A program made the translations under genes and the position numbers. The notes under the pieces were generated by a model. That model ran no database searches, had not been told where the DNA came from, and saw only the letters and a program-made list of their open reading frames with translations. Shown one piece after another: positions 26,744 through 35,161 of a stretch of DNA of 64,000 nt. Numbering within the stretch: the stretch's first letter is position 1; every line of letters starts with the position of its first letter. Source of the DNA: CAVREM01 sp963728825 (GTDB lineage: Bacteria; Acidobacteriota; Vicinamibacteria; Vicinamibacterales; CAVVIG01); the NCBI GenBank assembly GCA_963728825.1, contig CAVSLA010000004.1, positions 868,001 through 932,000 of the forward strand. Direction: 5' to 3'.

Positions 26744-27742
26744 ATGCCTCAGATGCGAGTGAACAGACGAAGGACGGCGTTCGGATGCGCGCTCGCCCTC
26801 ATCATCGGGCTGGCCGCCCTGCCGGCTGGACAATCGAAGCCCTGGACCGCGCCGCGCACAGCTGATGGTCATCCAGACATCCAGGGCGTCTGGACCAACG
26901 CGACGATCACACCCTTCGAGCGGCCGGCGGCACTCGCCGACAAGCCGTTTCTGACGGCGGAGGAAGCCGCCGATCTCGAGCGCCGCACGCTCGACCGGCG
27001 CGCCCAGGCGGACGGCGCCCCGCGTCCGGCCAAGGCCACCGACCCCGGCGCTTACAATGACTTCTGGATGGATTCGGGGACGAAGGTGCTGCTCTCGAGG
27101 CAGACCTCGCTGGTCGTCGACCCGCCGGACGGCCGCGTTCCGGTCCGGCCAGCCGCCGAGAAGATTCGCGAGGAACACCTCGCGCGCAGCTTCGACGATC
27201 CGGAGTTCATGAGCGTCTGGGACCGTTGCATCACGCGCGGCATTCCGGGGTCGATGTTTCCGGCCGGCTACAACAACGCGTATCAGATCTTTCAGATGCC
27301 CGGCTACATCGTGATCCTCTACGAGATGATTCACGATGCCCGCATCATCCCGATCGGGAAACGCCCGCATCTGCCATCGCCGATCCGCAACTGGATGGGG
27401 GATTCGCGCGCCCGCTGGGAAGGCGACACGCTGGTCGTGGACGTCACCAACTACAACAACAAGGGGTGGATTGCCTCGAGCGCCGCTGGCGGACGGATCA
27501 AGGGCATTCCGCACACGGCAGGCCTGCATGTCGTCGAGCGCTTCACGCGGACCGGACCCGACATCATCCAGTACGAAGCGACCATCGAGGATCCGGATAT
27601 CTACACGCGGCCGTGGAAGGTCGCGTTTCCGCTGACGCGCGACGACAACTACCGCCTGTTCGAGTACGCATGCCACGAGGGGAATCACGCCGTCGGCAAC
27701 ATCCTGCGCGGCGCGCGCGTGACGGCCGGGGAACAGCGCTGA
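26744..27742 (+). CDS. Exported PDG-family protein, paralogue 1
   Basis: This is the first of five paralogues in the window, an exported protein of 332 residues with a signal peptide ending near LPAGQ. The family core is ADGHPDIQGVWTN, followed by a TPFERPAAL.DKPFLTAEEA segment, LVVDPPDGRVP, WDRCITRGIPGS with PAGYNNAYQIFQ, EMIHDARIIPIGKRPHLP, W.GDSRARWEGDTLVVDVTNYN, and a C-terminal EYACHEGNHAVGNIL. The conserved Cys (DRCI), Cys-His pair (ACHEGN) and EMIHD histidine could form a metal site, which is inference. Function is unknown. The stop overlaps the next ATG (ATG at 27742 within TGATG). Confidence 0.85.
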   Translation: MPQMRVNRRRTAFGCALALIIGLAALPAGQSKPWTAPRTADGHPDIQGVWTNATITPFERPAALADKPFLTAEEAADLERRTLDRRAQADGAPRPAKATDPGAYNDFWMDSGTKVLLSRQTSLVVDPPDGRVPVRPAAEKIREEHLARSFDDPEFMSVWDRCITRGIPGSMFPAGYNNAYQIFQMPGYIVILYEMIHDARIIPIGKRPHLPSPIRNWMGDSRARWEGDTLVVDVTNYNNKGWIASSAAGGRIKGIPHTAGLHVVERFTRTGPDIIQYEATIEDPDIYTRPWKVAFPLTRDDNYRLFEYACHEGNHAVGNILRGARVTAGEQR

Positions 27743-28701
27743 TGCGCGCCGCGCTCGCCGCCTGCCTCGTCGCGCTGGCGTCGACGCAAGCGGCAGCCCA
27801 ATCGGCAGCCCGCATCAACAGCGGCGGCTCATGGGTCGTGCCGCGAACGCCTGACGGCCAGCCCGACCTGCAAGGCGTGTGGGACTATCGCACCGCCACC
27901 CCGCTCGAACGTCCCGCGGAATTCGCCGGCAAAGAGTTTCTCAGCAAGGAGGAGATCGCCCAGTACGAGCGCCGCGCGGCGGCGCGCGACGATGGACGTC
28001 CTCCTGATGATCCACGCAGCGACCCGTCGGTGCATCCTCCCTGGTGGCTGGATTACGGCCGCACCGTCGTCGCCACGAGGCGTTCTTCGCTCATCGTCGA
28101 TCCCGCCGACGGCCGGATTCCCCCGTTGACGGTGGAGGCGCAGCAGCGGGCCGCCGATCGTCGTGCGGCGAGCCGTGGACGCGGTCCGGCCGATGCGCCC
28201 GAAGACCGCACGTTGTGGGAACGCTGCATCACGCGCGGGCTTCCTGAGGGGATGCTGCCGGCCGGCTACAACAACAACGTCCAGTTCCTGCAGACCCCGA
28301 CTCATGTCGTGATCTTCTCGGAGATGATTCACGACGCGCGGATCGTCCCGATCGACGGCCGGGCGCACGCCCCAGCGATGATCCGTTCATGGCTGGGCGA
28401 TTCACGCGGGCGTTGGGAAGGCAATACGCTCGTCGTCGAGACGACGAACTTCTCGGAGAAGGTGAGTTTCAGGGGCGCCAGCGCCGGCCTTCGCCTGGTC
28501 GAGCGATTCACGCGTGTCGATCAGGACACCATCGACTACCGGTTCACGGTCGAGGATCCGACCACGTGGGCGCGGCCCTGGACGGTGACCTTTCCGCTGG
28601 TCAAGAGTGAAGGGCACATCTACGAATACGCGTGCCACGAAGCCAATTACGGCCTCCAGAACATCCTGAAAAACGCCCGCGCGGCCGAGCAGTCGCGCTA
28701 G
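27742..28701 (+). CDS. Exported PDG-family protein, paralogue 2
   Basis: A 319-residue paralogue whose ATG overlaps the stop of the preceding gene, so the two are translationally coupled. A signal peptide ends near STQAAAQ. It shares PDGQPDLQGVWDY, the TPLERPAEFAGKEFLSKEE segment, LIVDPADGRIPP, WERCITRGLPEGMLPAGYNNN, EMIHDARIVPIDGRAH, WLGDSRGRWEGNTLVVETTNF and EYACHEANYGLQNIL. It differs from paralogue 1 by a DPSVHPPWWLDYG insertion. The next copy starts 19 nt downstream. Function unknown. Confidence 0.86.
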   Translation: MRAALAACLVALASTQAAAQSAARINSGGSWVVPRTPDGQPDLQGVWDYRTATPLERPAEFAGKEFLSKEEIAQYERRAAARDDGRPPDDPRSDPSVHPPWWLDYGRTVVATRRSSLIVDPADGRIPPLTVEAQQRAADRRAASRGRGPADAPEDRTLWERCITRGLPEGMLPAGYNNNVQFLQTPTHVVIFSEMIHDARIVPIDGRAHAPAMIRSWLGDSRGRWEGNTLVVETTNFSEKVSFRGASAGLRLVERFTRVDQDTIDYRFTVEDPTTWARPWTVTFPLVKSEGHIYEYACHEANYGLQNILKNARAAEQSR

Positions 28702-28720
28702 GGGAAAGGCAGACACTGCC

Positions 28721-29696
28721 ATGCGACGCATGTTCATCTCGGCGAGCATCTGCGCGGTCGCGGTCACGCTGGTGTTGCAGGCCAGCGCCGCCGGCCAGAC
28801 CGCCGGCAAGCCGCCCCGCGCACCCGACGGCAAACCGGATCTGCAGGGAGTCTGGAATTACGGCACGGTCACGCCGGTCGAGCGTCCGAAGGAATTCGCC
28901 GGCAAGGAGTTCCTGACGGCGGAAGAGGCGGACAGCTTCGCACGTGAGACCGTCCAGGCACGCGACGTCGACGCCAATCGAGGCAACCAGAGTGCAACCG
29001 CCGACGTCGGTTCGGCCTACAACAATTTCTGGTACGACCGGGGGACGACCGCGGTCGGGACACGCCGCACGTCGCTGGTGATCGATCCGCCGGACGGCCG
29101 TATTCCGCCCCAGACCGCCGAAGCACAGAAGCGCGCCCAGGATCGGGCGGCGGCTCGCAAGCAGCGCGGGCCGTCCGACGGACCCGAAGACCGCGGCCTG
29201 TCGGAGCGCTGCATCATGTTCGGTGCCGGTCCGCCCATCCTGCCGGGACCTGTACAACAACAACCTGCAGATCTTCCAGACGCCCAGCCACGTCGTGATC
29301 GTCAACGAGATGATCCATGATGCCCGGATCGTCCCCCTCGGGAAGCGCGCGCCGGTTTCGGAGGACGTGCGGCTCTGGCAGGGTGTGTCGCGCGGCCGGT
29401 GGGAGGGCGACACGCTGGTCGTCGAAACGACCAACTTCTCGAACAAGACGAATTTCCGCAACACCAGCGACAAGCTGCATCTCGTCGAGCGCTTCCGGCG
29501 CCCGGATGCCAATACCCTGATCTACGAATTCACGGTGAACGATCCCTCGTCCTACACGCGGCCGTGGACCGTCTCGCTACCGATGGCCAGAAGCGACGAA
29601 CCGATCTACGAGTACGCCTGCCACGAGGGGAACGAGGGAATGTTCGGCATCCTCAAAGGGGCGCGCGCCGATGAAAGCGCTGCGTTGAAAAAATGA
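28721..29696 (+). pseudogene. PDG-family paralogue 3, broken by a +1 frameshift
   Basis: The first 178 residues or so (signal peptide MRRMFISASICAVAVT, PDGKPDLQGVWNY, LVIDPPDGRIPP, SERCIMFGAGPPILPGP) are in one frame; the rest (YNNNLQIFQTP, EMIHDARIVPLGKRA, RGRWEGDTLVVETTNF, EYACHEGNEG) continues in the +1 frame. The break is at about 29250-29252, where CCTGTAC should read CCGTAC or CTGTAC by comparison with paralogues (LPGPYNNN). Everything else is intact on both sides, so it is either a very young mutation, a sequencing or assembly error, or programmed shifting. Its restored stop overlaps the next ATG (ATGA). Confidence 0.85.
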
Positions 29697-30479
29697 GACG
29701 ACGCGCGGCGGCCGCCCTCGCCCTCGTGGCGGCGTTGGGAACACTGGTCGTCGCGCAGCGGGCGCGCTTCTGGGACGAATACGCGGTCGAGCCCCGCCTC
29801 CACAACGTCCCCTACGACGGCCGGTTCACCTTCGCGCGGGTCAAGTACACGACCGCTCCCGGTGGTTTCTGGTATCAGGGCATGCCGTCGTGGTCGCACG
29901 GCTATCCGGTGTCCGAGGACAACCTGCTGCGGATCCTGAACGAGGTCACGCTGCTGCGCGGCCGCACCGACGGCTTCAACGTCTTCGCTCTCGACGATCC
30001 GCAGATCTTCAGGTATCCGATCGTCTACATCATCGAAGTCGGCTGGTGGACGCTGACCGACAGCGAGGCGGCCGCCCTCCGCACCTACATGGCGAAGGGC
30101 GGCTTCGTGATCGTCGACGATTTCAAGATGCCGAACTTCAACGGCGGCGGTGGCTGGGAACTGTTCGAGGCGAACATGCGCCGCGTCCTGCCGGGCGCGC
30201 GATTCATCGACATGGAAGCGACCCATCCGATCTTCCACTCGTTTTTCGAAATCAATTCGCTCAGGGACTTTCCGCAGGCCTACAACGCGGGCCAGCCGAT
30301 CTTCCGCGGCCTGTTCGAAGACAACGATCCGGACCGACGCCTGCAGATGATCATCAACTACAACACCGACATCTCGCAGTACCTGGGAATGGTCGGGTCG
30401 GGGGCTCCGGCCGTTCGACGAGACCAACGAGGCCTACAAGCTGGGCGTCAACTACGTGATGTATGGGATGACGCACTGA
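29693..30479 (+). pseudogene. DUF4159 protein with +1 frameshift near the C-terminus
   Basis: An exported protein starting at ATG 29693 (overlapping the previous stop, ATGA) with a signal peptide to about VVAQR. It has the DUF4159 layout: FTFARVKYT, NLLRILNEVT, YPIVYIIEVGWWTLTDSEAAALRTYMAKGGFVIVDDF, and YNTDISQY. At about 30380-30383 (TACCTGGGAATGG) one extra base shifts the frame; removing a C restores YWEW...FDETNEAYKLGVNYVMYGMTH and a stop at 30477-30479, matching the end of the intact paralogue at 50894 (GVNVVLYAMTH). Without correction the frame runs on to 30604 through a repeat. DUF4159 resembles a class I glutamine amidotransferase fold; its role is unknown. Confidence 0.82.
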
Positions 30480-30486
30480 GCTCGCC

Positions 30487-30596
30487 GCGCACCGGGTGCC
30501 GACCGGGTGCCGGGTGCCGACCGGGTGCCGGGTGCAGGGTGCCGCGGTGCAGGGTGCTGGTGCTGGGTGCAGGGGTGCTGTGCAGGGTGCTGAATC
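30487..30596 (+). repeat. Degenerate heptamer array, (C)CGGGTGC / CAGGGTG
   Basis: About fifteen imperfect 7-8 nt units built on GGGTGC, starting 8 nt after the restored stop of the DUF4159 gene and ending just before the methyltransferase start. Three units are CCGGGTG-like at the left and CAGGGTG-like at the right. It is a third member of the family of short arrays that follow stop codons here. Confidence 0.8.
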
Positions 30597-30600
30597 GTTT

Positions 30601-31452
30601 GTGACGATCGGGAGGTATTACGACTGGCTGTCGTGGTTCCAGCGGGTCACCAGCTGGACGGGCCGCGGCGGCGGCTATCGATCGCATACCGTCCATCGGC
30701 TTCTCGCCTCCGACAGTCCTGCTGTCGATTCCGCAGATGTGGTGCACGAACGGATTCTGGCGGCCCTCGGTTCGCTCACGGCGCCGCGGGTCATCGATGC
30801 CGGGTGTGGCTTCGGCGGCACCGTCTTCTATCTCCACGAACGTCTCGGCGGCCGATATGACGGGATCACGCTGAGCGCGAAGCAGGCGGCGCGCGCCGGC
30901 AGGGAAGTGCGGCGGCGTGGCGTTCAACGCGACTGCCGATTTCTCGTCCGGTCATTCGATGATGACCTTACGGCCGTCGCGCCGGAGGGCGCGGACGTCA
31001 TTACCGCCATCGAGTCGCTCGCGCACGCACCGGAGCCGACACGGACGATAGCCAACCTGGCGCGGACGCTTCGTCCCGGCGGTCGGCTGGTCATCGTCGA
31101 CGACATGCCGGACGCGCGGCTGGCCGATGACGACCGCGATTTTGCGGCGTTCCGCAGCGGGTGGCAGTGCCCGGCGATCGCCCGACGCGCGACGCTGGCG
31201 AACGCACTGGCGGCGGCCGGGCTGCGGGTCGAAATGGACAGCGATCTGACGCCGCTGGTCATCCTGCGCGAGCAGCGGCAGCTGGAACGACTTGTCCGCG
31301 CGAATCGCCGATTGAGCCCGCTGCTGAAGTGGTCCGGGGCCGGCCAGCTGATTCGATCGCTGCACGGTGGCCTGATGCTCGAGAGGCTCTACCGGCGTGG
31401 CGTCATGCAGTATCGATTGGTCGTCGCGCGGCGGACGGAATCATCCGGCTGA
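30601..31452 (+). CDS. SAM-dependent methyltransferase
   Basis: A class I methyltransferase of about 283 residues. The GTG at 30601 is preferred because the in-frame sequence upstream is repeat DNA. The Rossmann SAM motif is VIDAGCGFGGTVFYL, followed by YDGITLSAKQAARA (motif II) and DVITAIESLAHAPEP..TIANLARTLRPGGRLVIVDDMP (motifs III-post I). This arrangement resembles UbiE/gamma-tocopherol-type small-molecule methyltransferases. The substrate is unknown. The gene overlaps the convergent cytochrome b561 gene by about 50 nt. Confidence 0.82.
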   Translation: MTIGRYYDWLSWFQRVTSWTGRGGGYRSHTVHRLLASDSPAVDSADVVHERILAALGSLTAPRVIDAGCGFGGTVFYLHERLGGRYDGITLSAKQAARAGREVRRRGVQRDCRFLVRSFDDDLTAVAPEGADVITAIESLAHAPEPTRTIANLARTLRPGGRLVIVDDMPDARLADDDRDFAAFRSGWQCPAIARRATLANALAAAGLRVEMDSDLTPLVILREQRQLERLVRANRRLSPLLKWSGAGQLIRSLHGGLMLERLYRRGVMQYRLVVARRTESSG

Positions 31453-31945
31453 GCACCTCGTCCCGGCGAATCAGGTGGTGATAGAGCACGCCGAGCAGGT
31501 GTGCCGCGAACAGTACCGCCAGGACGACCGCCAGCGTGATGTGCACGAGTTCGAGCCGCTCGGCGAGCTCGCGATCTTCCCCCACCGGCGCCGGCAGCGG
31601 CAGCACTCCGAGGTAGACGACCGGAAACCCGAATGCCGTGCTCATCAGCCAGCCGACAATTGGCTGGATGAGGAGGATCAGGTACATCGCCACGTAGACC
31701 GCGCCGGCCAGCAATTTCTCCCAGCGCGGGACGTCGATTGGCGGCGCAGCGTGTGTCATCCGCCACCACAGTCTGACGAAGGTCAGCGTAAAGACCGTGA
31801 TGCCGGCCCACTCGTGCCAGCTGTAGACGCGAATCTTGTTCTCGTCGGCAACCCAGCGCGTCATCGAAATGCCGAGTCCGAAGATGATGAGCAGCAGCAC
31901 GGCGGTTAGCCAGTGCAGCGCGCGTGCGGTGCGCGTATAAGGCAC
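31403..31945 (-). CDS. Cytochrome b561-type membrane protein
   Basis: A four-helix di-haem b-type cytochrome related to CybB/YodB, which carries electrons between quinol and periplasmic acceptors. Haem-ligand histidines are in RALHWLTAVLL (helix 1), SWHEWAG (helix 2), ERLELVHITLAVV (helix 3) and LLGVLYHHL (helix 4). The GTG at 31945 places TRTARALHWL at the start as in relatives; an upstream in-frame GTG at 31981 would add 12 residues. The 3' end overlaps the methyltransferase gene. Confidence 0.85.
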   Translation of the reverse strand: MPYTRTARALHWLTAVLLLIIFGLGISMTRWVADENKIRVYSWHEWAGITVFTLTFVRLWWRMTHAAPPIDVPRWEKLLAGAVYVAMYLILLIQPIVGWLMSTAFGFPVVYLGVLPLPAPVGEDRELAERLELVHITLAVVLAVLFAAHLLGVLYHHLIRRDEVLSRMIPSAARRPIDTA

Positions 31946-32015
31946 GGCTCTACGATAGACGAAGTGGCGGCGAGCTTGCACCTTGAATGAGGGTTACAGA
32001 GGAGGTGCTCAGAAA

Positions 32016-32306
32016 ATGGCACAGACAAAACCAGGTGCGATGCTCGACTGGACGACGGAAGAGGATTACTGGCGCACTAACTATTCGAACCGTCCGTATG
32101 TCGGCCAGAACCGTGACTTCGATTACTGGAAGCCGGCGTATCGCTACGGCTACGAATCAGCGAATCGGTATCACGGCCGGAATTGGGACGAGGTCGAAAG
32201 CGATTTGCGGACCGGTTGGGACAAGTACGAGCACCGCGGCATGTCGACGTGGGAGCAGATCAAGGATGCCGTGCGTGACGGCTGGAATCGCCTGACCGGA
32301 CGGTAG
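32016..32306 (+). CDS. Small hydrophilic protein, aromatic-rich, probably stress-related
   Basis: A 96-residue soluble protein. GGAGG lies about 9 nt before the ATG at 32016, which is preferred to one at 31983. It is rich in Trp/Tyr (WTTEEDYWRTNYSNRPYVG, FDYWKPAYRYGYESA) and ends in an amphipathic helix (WEQIKDAVRDGWNRLTGR) that recalls CsbD-like tails. I know of similar uncharacterised proteins in soil bacteria but cannot name a family. A REP hairpin follows. Confidence 0.7.
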   Translation: MAQTKPGAMLDWTTEEDYWRTNYSNRPYVGQNRDFDYWKPAYRYGYESANRYHGRNWDEVESDLRTGWDKYEHRGMSTWEQIKDAVRDGWNRLTGR

Positions 32307-32313
32307 TCCCGTA

Positions 32314-32337
32314 GGGCGGGTCCTTTCGGACCCGCCC
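32314..32337. repeat. REP-like hairpin, GGGCGGGTCC type
   Basis: Perfect 10-bp stem GGGCGGGTCC / GGACCCGCCC with a TTTC loop, preceded by GTA. It lies 7 nt after a stop, between convergent genes, so it could serve as a bidirectional transcript end. Confidence 0.8.
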
Positions 32338-32353
32338 CGTTTCTGTACGCCGT

Positions 32354-33745
32354 TCAAACGGCGGCAACCGCCGGCTGGATATTCTGATTCACCCTGAAGA
32401 GATTCGTCGGATCGTACTTGGCCTTCACCGTTGCCAGTCGACCGAAGTTCTCACCGTAGGTGGCCTGCACACGTCCTTCAACCTCGTCGTCCATCATGAA
32501 ATTGACGTACGCGCCCTCGAGGTTGAACGGGTGCACGGCCTTCCAGTAAGCGCGTCCCCAGGCCTTCAACGCGTCGGCCTTCTTCGGGTCGGCGTCGATG
32601 CCGGCGATAACCATCGACCAGGTGGCATCGCGGGCGCTCCAGGCGGTGGCACCTTTTGCGACGCGTCGCACCGCGCCGTCGATCGGGTAGAGGTGCATCA
32701 GCGACAGGTCGCTCGGCGCCTTGGCCAGATTCGCAAGGTGCGCGTCGATCGCGTCATCCGGCAGCGTCTTCACGAAGTCGCCCTTCCAGTACCACTGCAG
32801 CCCCTTCGGGAAGAAGCCGTCGAACAGGCCCTGCATCGCCGGGAACGGCATCGCGCTCATCCAGTTGAACAGCGGCGCCGGCACCGCGGCCAGCAGCGGA
32901 GCGATTGCGCGCTCGCCGTCCGCAGCCGATCCGTTGTAGCTGGAGATGACTGCGCAGGCCCGTTTGCCCCAGGCCTCTTTCGGAAACGGATCCATGGGCG
33001 GCACGGTCTTCAGACCGACGAACGCACCCAGTTCCTCGGGCGCGGTCGGCAGGAAGTCACGGTAGGCACGCATCACGCTCCTGGCATGCGTCGCGTCCCA
33101 GAAAATCGGACCGGCATAGACCGTGCTGACGGGATGCGCCTTGAACAGAAAGCTGGTCACGACGCCGAAGTTTCCGCCGCCGCCGCGAATCGCCCAGAAC
33201 AGGTCAGGATGTTGACGCTCGCTGGTGGTGACCAGCTTGCCGTCAGCCAGGACGATGTCTGCCTCGAGCAGGTTATCGATTGTCAGTCCGTACTTGCGCG
33301 TGAGATAGCCGGTGCCGCCGCCGAGCGTCAGCCCGGCCACACCGGTCGTCGACACGATGCCGAATGGAACGGCCAGACCGAACGCATGCGTCGCGTGGTC
33401 GACATCACCTGACGTGCAGCCAGCTTCGACCCGGACGGTCAGCTGGGCCGGATCGACCCGGACGCCTTTCAGCGTCGACAAGTCGATCACCAGGCCGTCA
33501 TCGCAGCTGCCGAGACCCGGACCGTTATGACCGCCGCCGCGGATGGCCACCAGCAGGCCCTGATCGCGGCCGAAGTTCACGGCCGAGATGACGTCGGCGA
33601 CATTGGCGCATCGTGCGATCAACAGTGGCCGCTTGTCGATCATCCCGTTGTACAACGCTCGGGCGCTGTCGTAGTCCGCGTCGGTGCGCCTGATCAATCG
33701 CCCACGAAGGCTCTTCTCGAATTCAGTCAGTGCCTGTTCGTTCAT
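32354..33745 (-). CDS. FAD-linked oxidase, berberine-bridge / BBE type
   Basis: A 463-residue flavoprotein of the VAO family. The ATG at 33745 follows GGGGGAG. The FAD-binding domain has AIRGGGHNGPG, whose His is the predicted 8-alpha-histidyl FAD attachment site, and STTGVAGLTLGGGTGYLTRKYG. The cysteine that makes the second covalent bond in berberine bridge enzymes is replaced here (VSTTG for GTCPTVG), so single covalent attachment is expected. The BBE C-terminal motif is AYVNFMMDDEVE..YGENFGRLATVKAKYDPTNLFRVNQNI. Substrate unknown, perhaps a sugar or alcohol. No signal peptide; 28 nt downstream of the cupin gene. Confidence 0.88.
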   Translation of the reverse strand: MNEQALTEFEKSLRGRLIRRTDADYDSARALYNGMIDKRPLLIARCANVADVISAVNFGRDQGLLVAIRGGGHNGPGLGSCDDGLVIDLSTLKGVRVDPAQLTVRVEAGCTSGDVDHATHAFGLAVPFGIVSTTGVAGLTLGGGTGYLTRKYGLTIDNLLEADIVLADGKLVTTSERQHPDLFWAIRGGGGNFGVVTSFLFKAHPVSTVYAGPIFWDATHARSVMRAYRDFLPTAPEELGAFVGLKTVPPMDPFPKEAWGKRACAVISSYNGSAADGERAIAPLLAAVPAPLFNWMSAMPFPAMQGLFDGFFPKGLQWYWKGDFVKTLPDDAIDAHLANLAKAPSDLSLMHLYPIDGAVRRVAKGATAWSARDATWSMVIAGIDADPKKADALKAWGRAYWKAVHPFNLEGAYVNFMMDDEVEGRVQATYGENFGRLATVKAKYDPTNLFRVNQNIQPAVAAV

Positions 33746-33773
33746 CGCGCGGCTCCCCCTTTGGACGTACTCG

Positions 33774-34175
33774 CTACTTGACCGGCGTCGCGACCGGTTT
33801 TCCTTTTTCGATGATGTAGGTGGCCAGCACCTTCGCGCCGGCCGTCCCTTTATTGGTAGCGTCGTGGATCTGGCCGGCCGGGATGATGAAGGCTTGCCCG
33901 GCTTTGAATGTCGCCGCGGGCTTGCCATCGATCGAGACGACGACCGTGCCTTCGAGCACGTAGCCGAACTCTTCGCCGGGATGGGTGTGGCGTCCGGAGG
34001 CGACGCCCGGAGGAATCTCTGCAATGGCCTGGACGACCTCGCGACCCGCCGCCCCGGCGACATCGCCGCGCTGCAGTTCCGTGCGTTTGAATTCCGGTTT
34101 CTGCGCCGCGCAGACGGCGGTCAACACCACGAGCGCCGCGGTGCTGGCGGCCGCGCGCACCTTCATCTGTCTCAT
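33774..34175 (-). CDS. Exported cupin-domain protein
   Basis: A 133-residue single-domain cupin with a signal peptide (to about VCAAQ). GGAGG lies 6 nt before the ATG at 34175. Cupin motif 1 is GRHTHPGEEFGYVLEG (two His, one Glu for metal) and motif 2 is FIIPAGQIHDATN (one His). Activity is unknown. Co-directional with the FAD oxidase downstream and with the PDG-family gene upstream (16 nt), so the three may form one transcript. Confidence 0.85.
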   Translation of the reverse strand: MRQMKVRAAASTAALVVLTAVCAAQKPEFKRTELQRGDVAGAAGREVVQAIAEIPPGVASGRHTHPGEEFGYVLEGTVVVSIDGKPAATFKAGQAFIIPAGQIHDATNKGTAGAKVLATYIIEKGKPVATPVK

Positions 34176-34191
34176 CGGATCCTCCAGTGAG

Positions 34192-35136
34192 TTACTTGTC
34201 GCGCTCCTGAAAGCGCGCTGCTGTCAACATGTTCATCAGGCCGTAATTGCCTTCGTGGCAGGCATATTCGTACATCATTTCCTGGCTGCGGGCCATCTGC
34301 AGCCGCGCGGTCCAGGGGCGTGTGAAGGCCGCGGGGTTTTCAACCGTGAACTCGTAGCCCAGCGTGTCGTGGCTGGCCCTCGTGAAGCGTTCGACGACCC
34401 GCAGGTGCTCGTCCCACCCCCGAAACGCCACCTCTGACGACCCACGGAACAATGCGTCCGGCCTGAAACTCGTTGTCTCGACGATAAATGTCTCGCCGTC
34501 CCATCGGCCTCGCGAATCGCCGAGCCAGAAGCGCATGTCAGCCGGCCGGTGAGGCCGCCCATCGAGCGGGATCACGCGCGCGTCGTGAATCATCTCCGAG
34601 TAGATCATCACGGCGGTCGGCGTCTGCACGATCTGGATGTTGTTGTTGTACGGGCCCGGCAGAAGCGGCGGCCCGGCGCCGAACAGGAAACACCGCTCCT
34701 GAATACTGAATGCTTCCGGACCGTCGAGGCCGTTTTCGCGGCGCGTCGCGGTTCGCTCGGCGATGCGCTGTTGCGCGGCAGGCGTCATCGCCGGAATGCG
34801 GCCGTCGGGCGGATCGACAATCAGCGACGTCCGCAGATCGGGAAGGAGCTTGGGGCCGTAATCGAGCCAGCCTGGGGCATGAACCGCGACCGTGCCGGAG
34901 ATCCGCTCCGCTTCGCGCCGCTCGAACTCGGCGGCCTCGGCCGGCGTGAAGAACGCCTTGCCGATGAAGTCTTTCCGCCGCTCGAGCGGTGTGGCCGTCC
35001 GCAGGTCCCAGGTTCCCTGCAAATCGGGCCGGCCGTCCGGGCTACGCGGGACGGCCGACGCTTGTTGAGCGCTGGGGTGAATCGGGATGGCCAGCAGCGC
35101 GATCAGCACCGCGGACGAGATCCGACGCCGTTTCAT
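34192..35136 (-). CDS. Exported PDG-family protein, paralogue 4
   Basis: A 314-residue paralogue with a signal peptide (MKRRRISSAVLIALLA). It has PDGRPDLQGTWDL, TPLERRKDFIGKAFFTPAEA, LIVDPPDGRIPAMTP, QERCFLFGAGPPLLPGPYNNN, EMIHDARVIPLDGRPH, WLGDSRGRWDGETFIVETTSF and EYACHEGNYGLMNML. The intact LLPGPYNNN here shows what the frameshifted copy at 28721 lost. It is first in a minus-strand run with cupin and FAD oxidase. Divergent from the aldolase gene with 25 nt between start codons. Confidence 0.86.
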   Translation of the reverse strand: MKRRRISSAVLIALLAIPIHPSAQQASAVPRSPDGRPDLQGTWDLRTATPLERRKDFIGKAFFTPAEAAEFERREAERISGTVAVHAPGWLDYGPKLLPDLRTSLIVDPPDGRIPAMTPAAQQRIAERTATRRENGLDGPEAFSIQERCFLFGAGPPLLPGPYNNNIQIVQTPTAVMIYSEMIHDARVIPLDGRPHRPADMRFWLGDSRGRWDGETFIVETTSFRPDALFRGSSEVAFRGWDEHLRVVERFTRASHDTLGYEFTVENPAAFTRPWTARLQMARSQEMMYEYACHEGNYGLMNMLTAARFQERDK

Positions 35137-35144
35137 GGGTTTCA

Positions 35145-35156
35145 GAGTGTACACTC
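35145..35156. promoter_or_regulatory. 12-bp perfect palindrome in a 25-bp divergent gap
   Basis: GAGTGTACACTC lies centrally between the start codons at 35136 (minus) and 35162 (plus). A perfect palindrome in so short a divergent gap is a candidate operator for both genes; the regulator is unknown. Confidence 0.45.
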
Positions 35157-35161
35157 CGCGC

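Noticed and set aside
30480..30600. Sequence immediately after the DUF4159 stop as an N-terminal extension of the methyltransferase
   Set aside because: It is a degenerate heptamer repeat (GGGTGC) and gives Cys/Gly/Val-rich nonsense; the GTG at 30601 gives a normal methyltransferase start.
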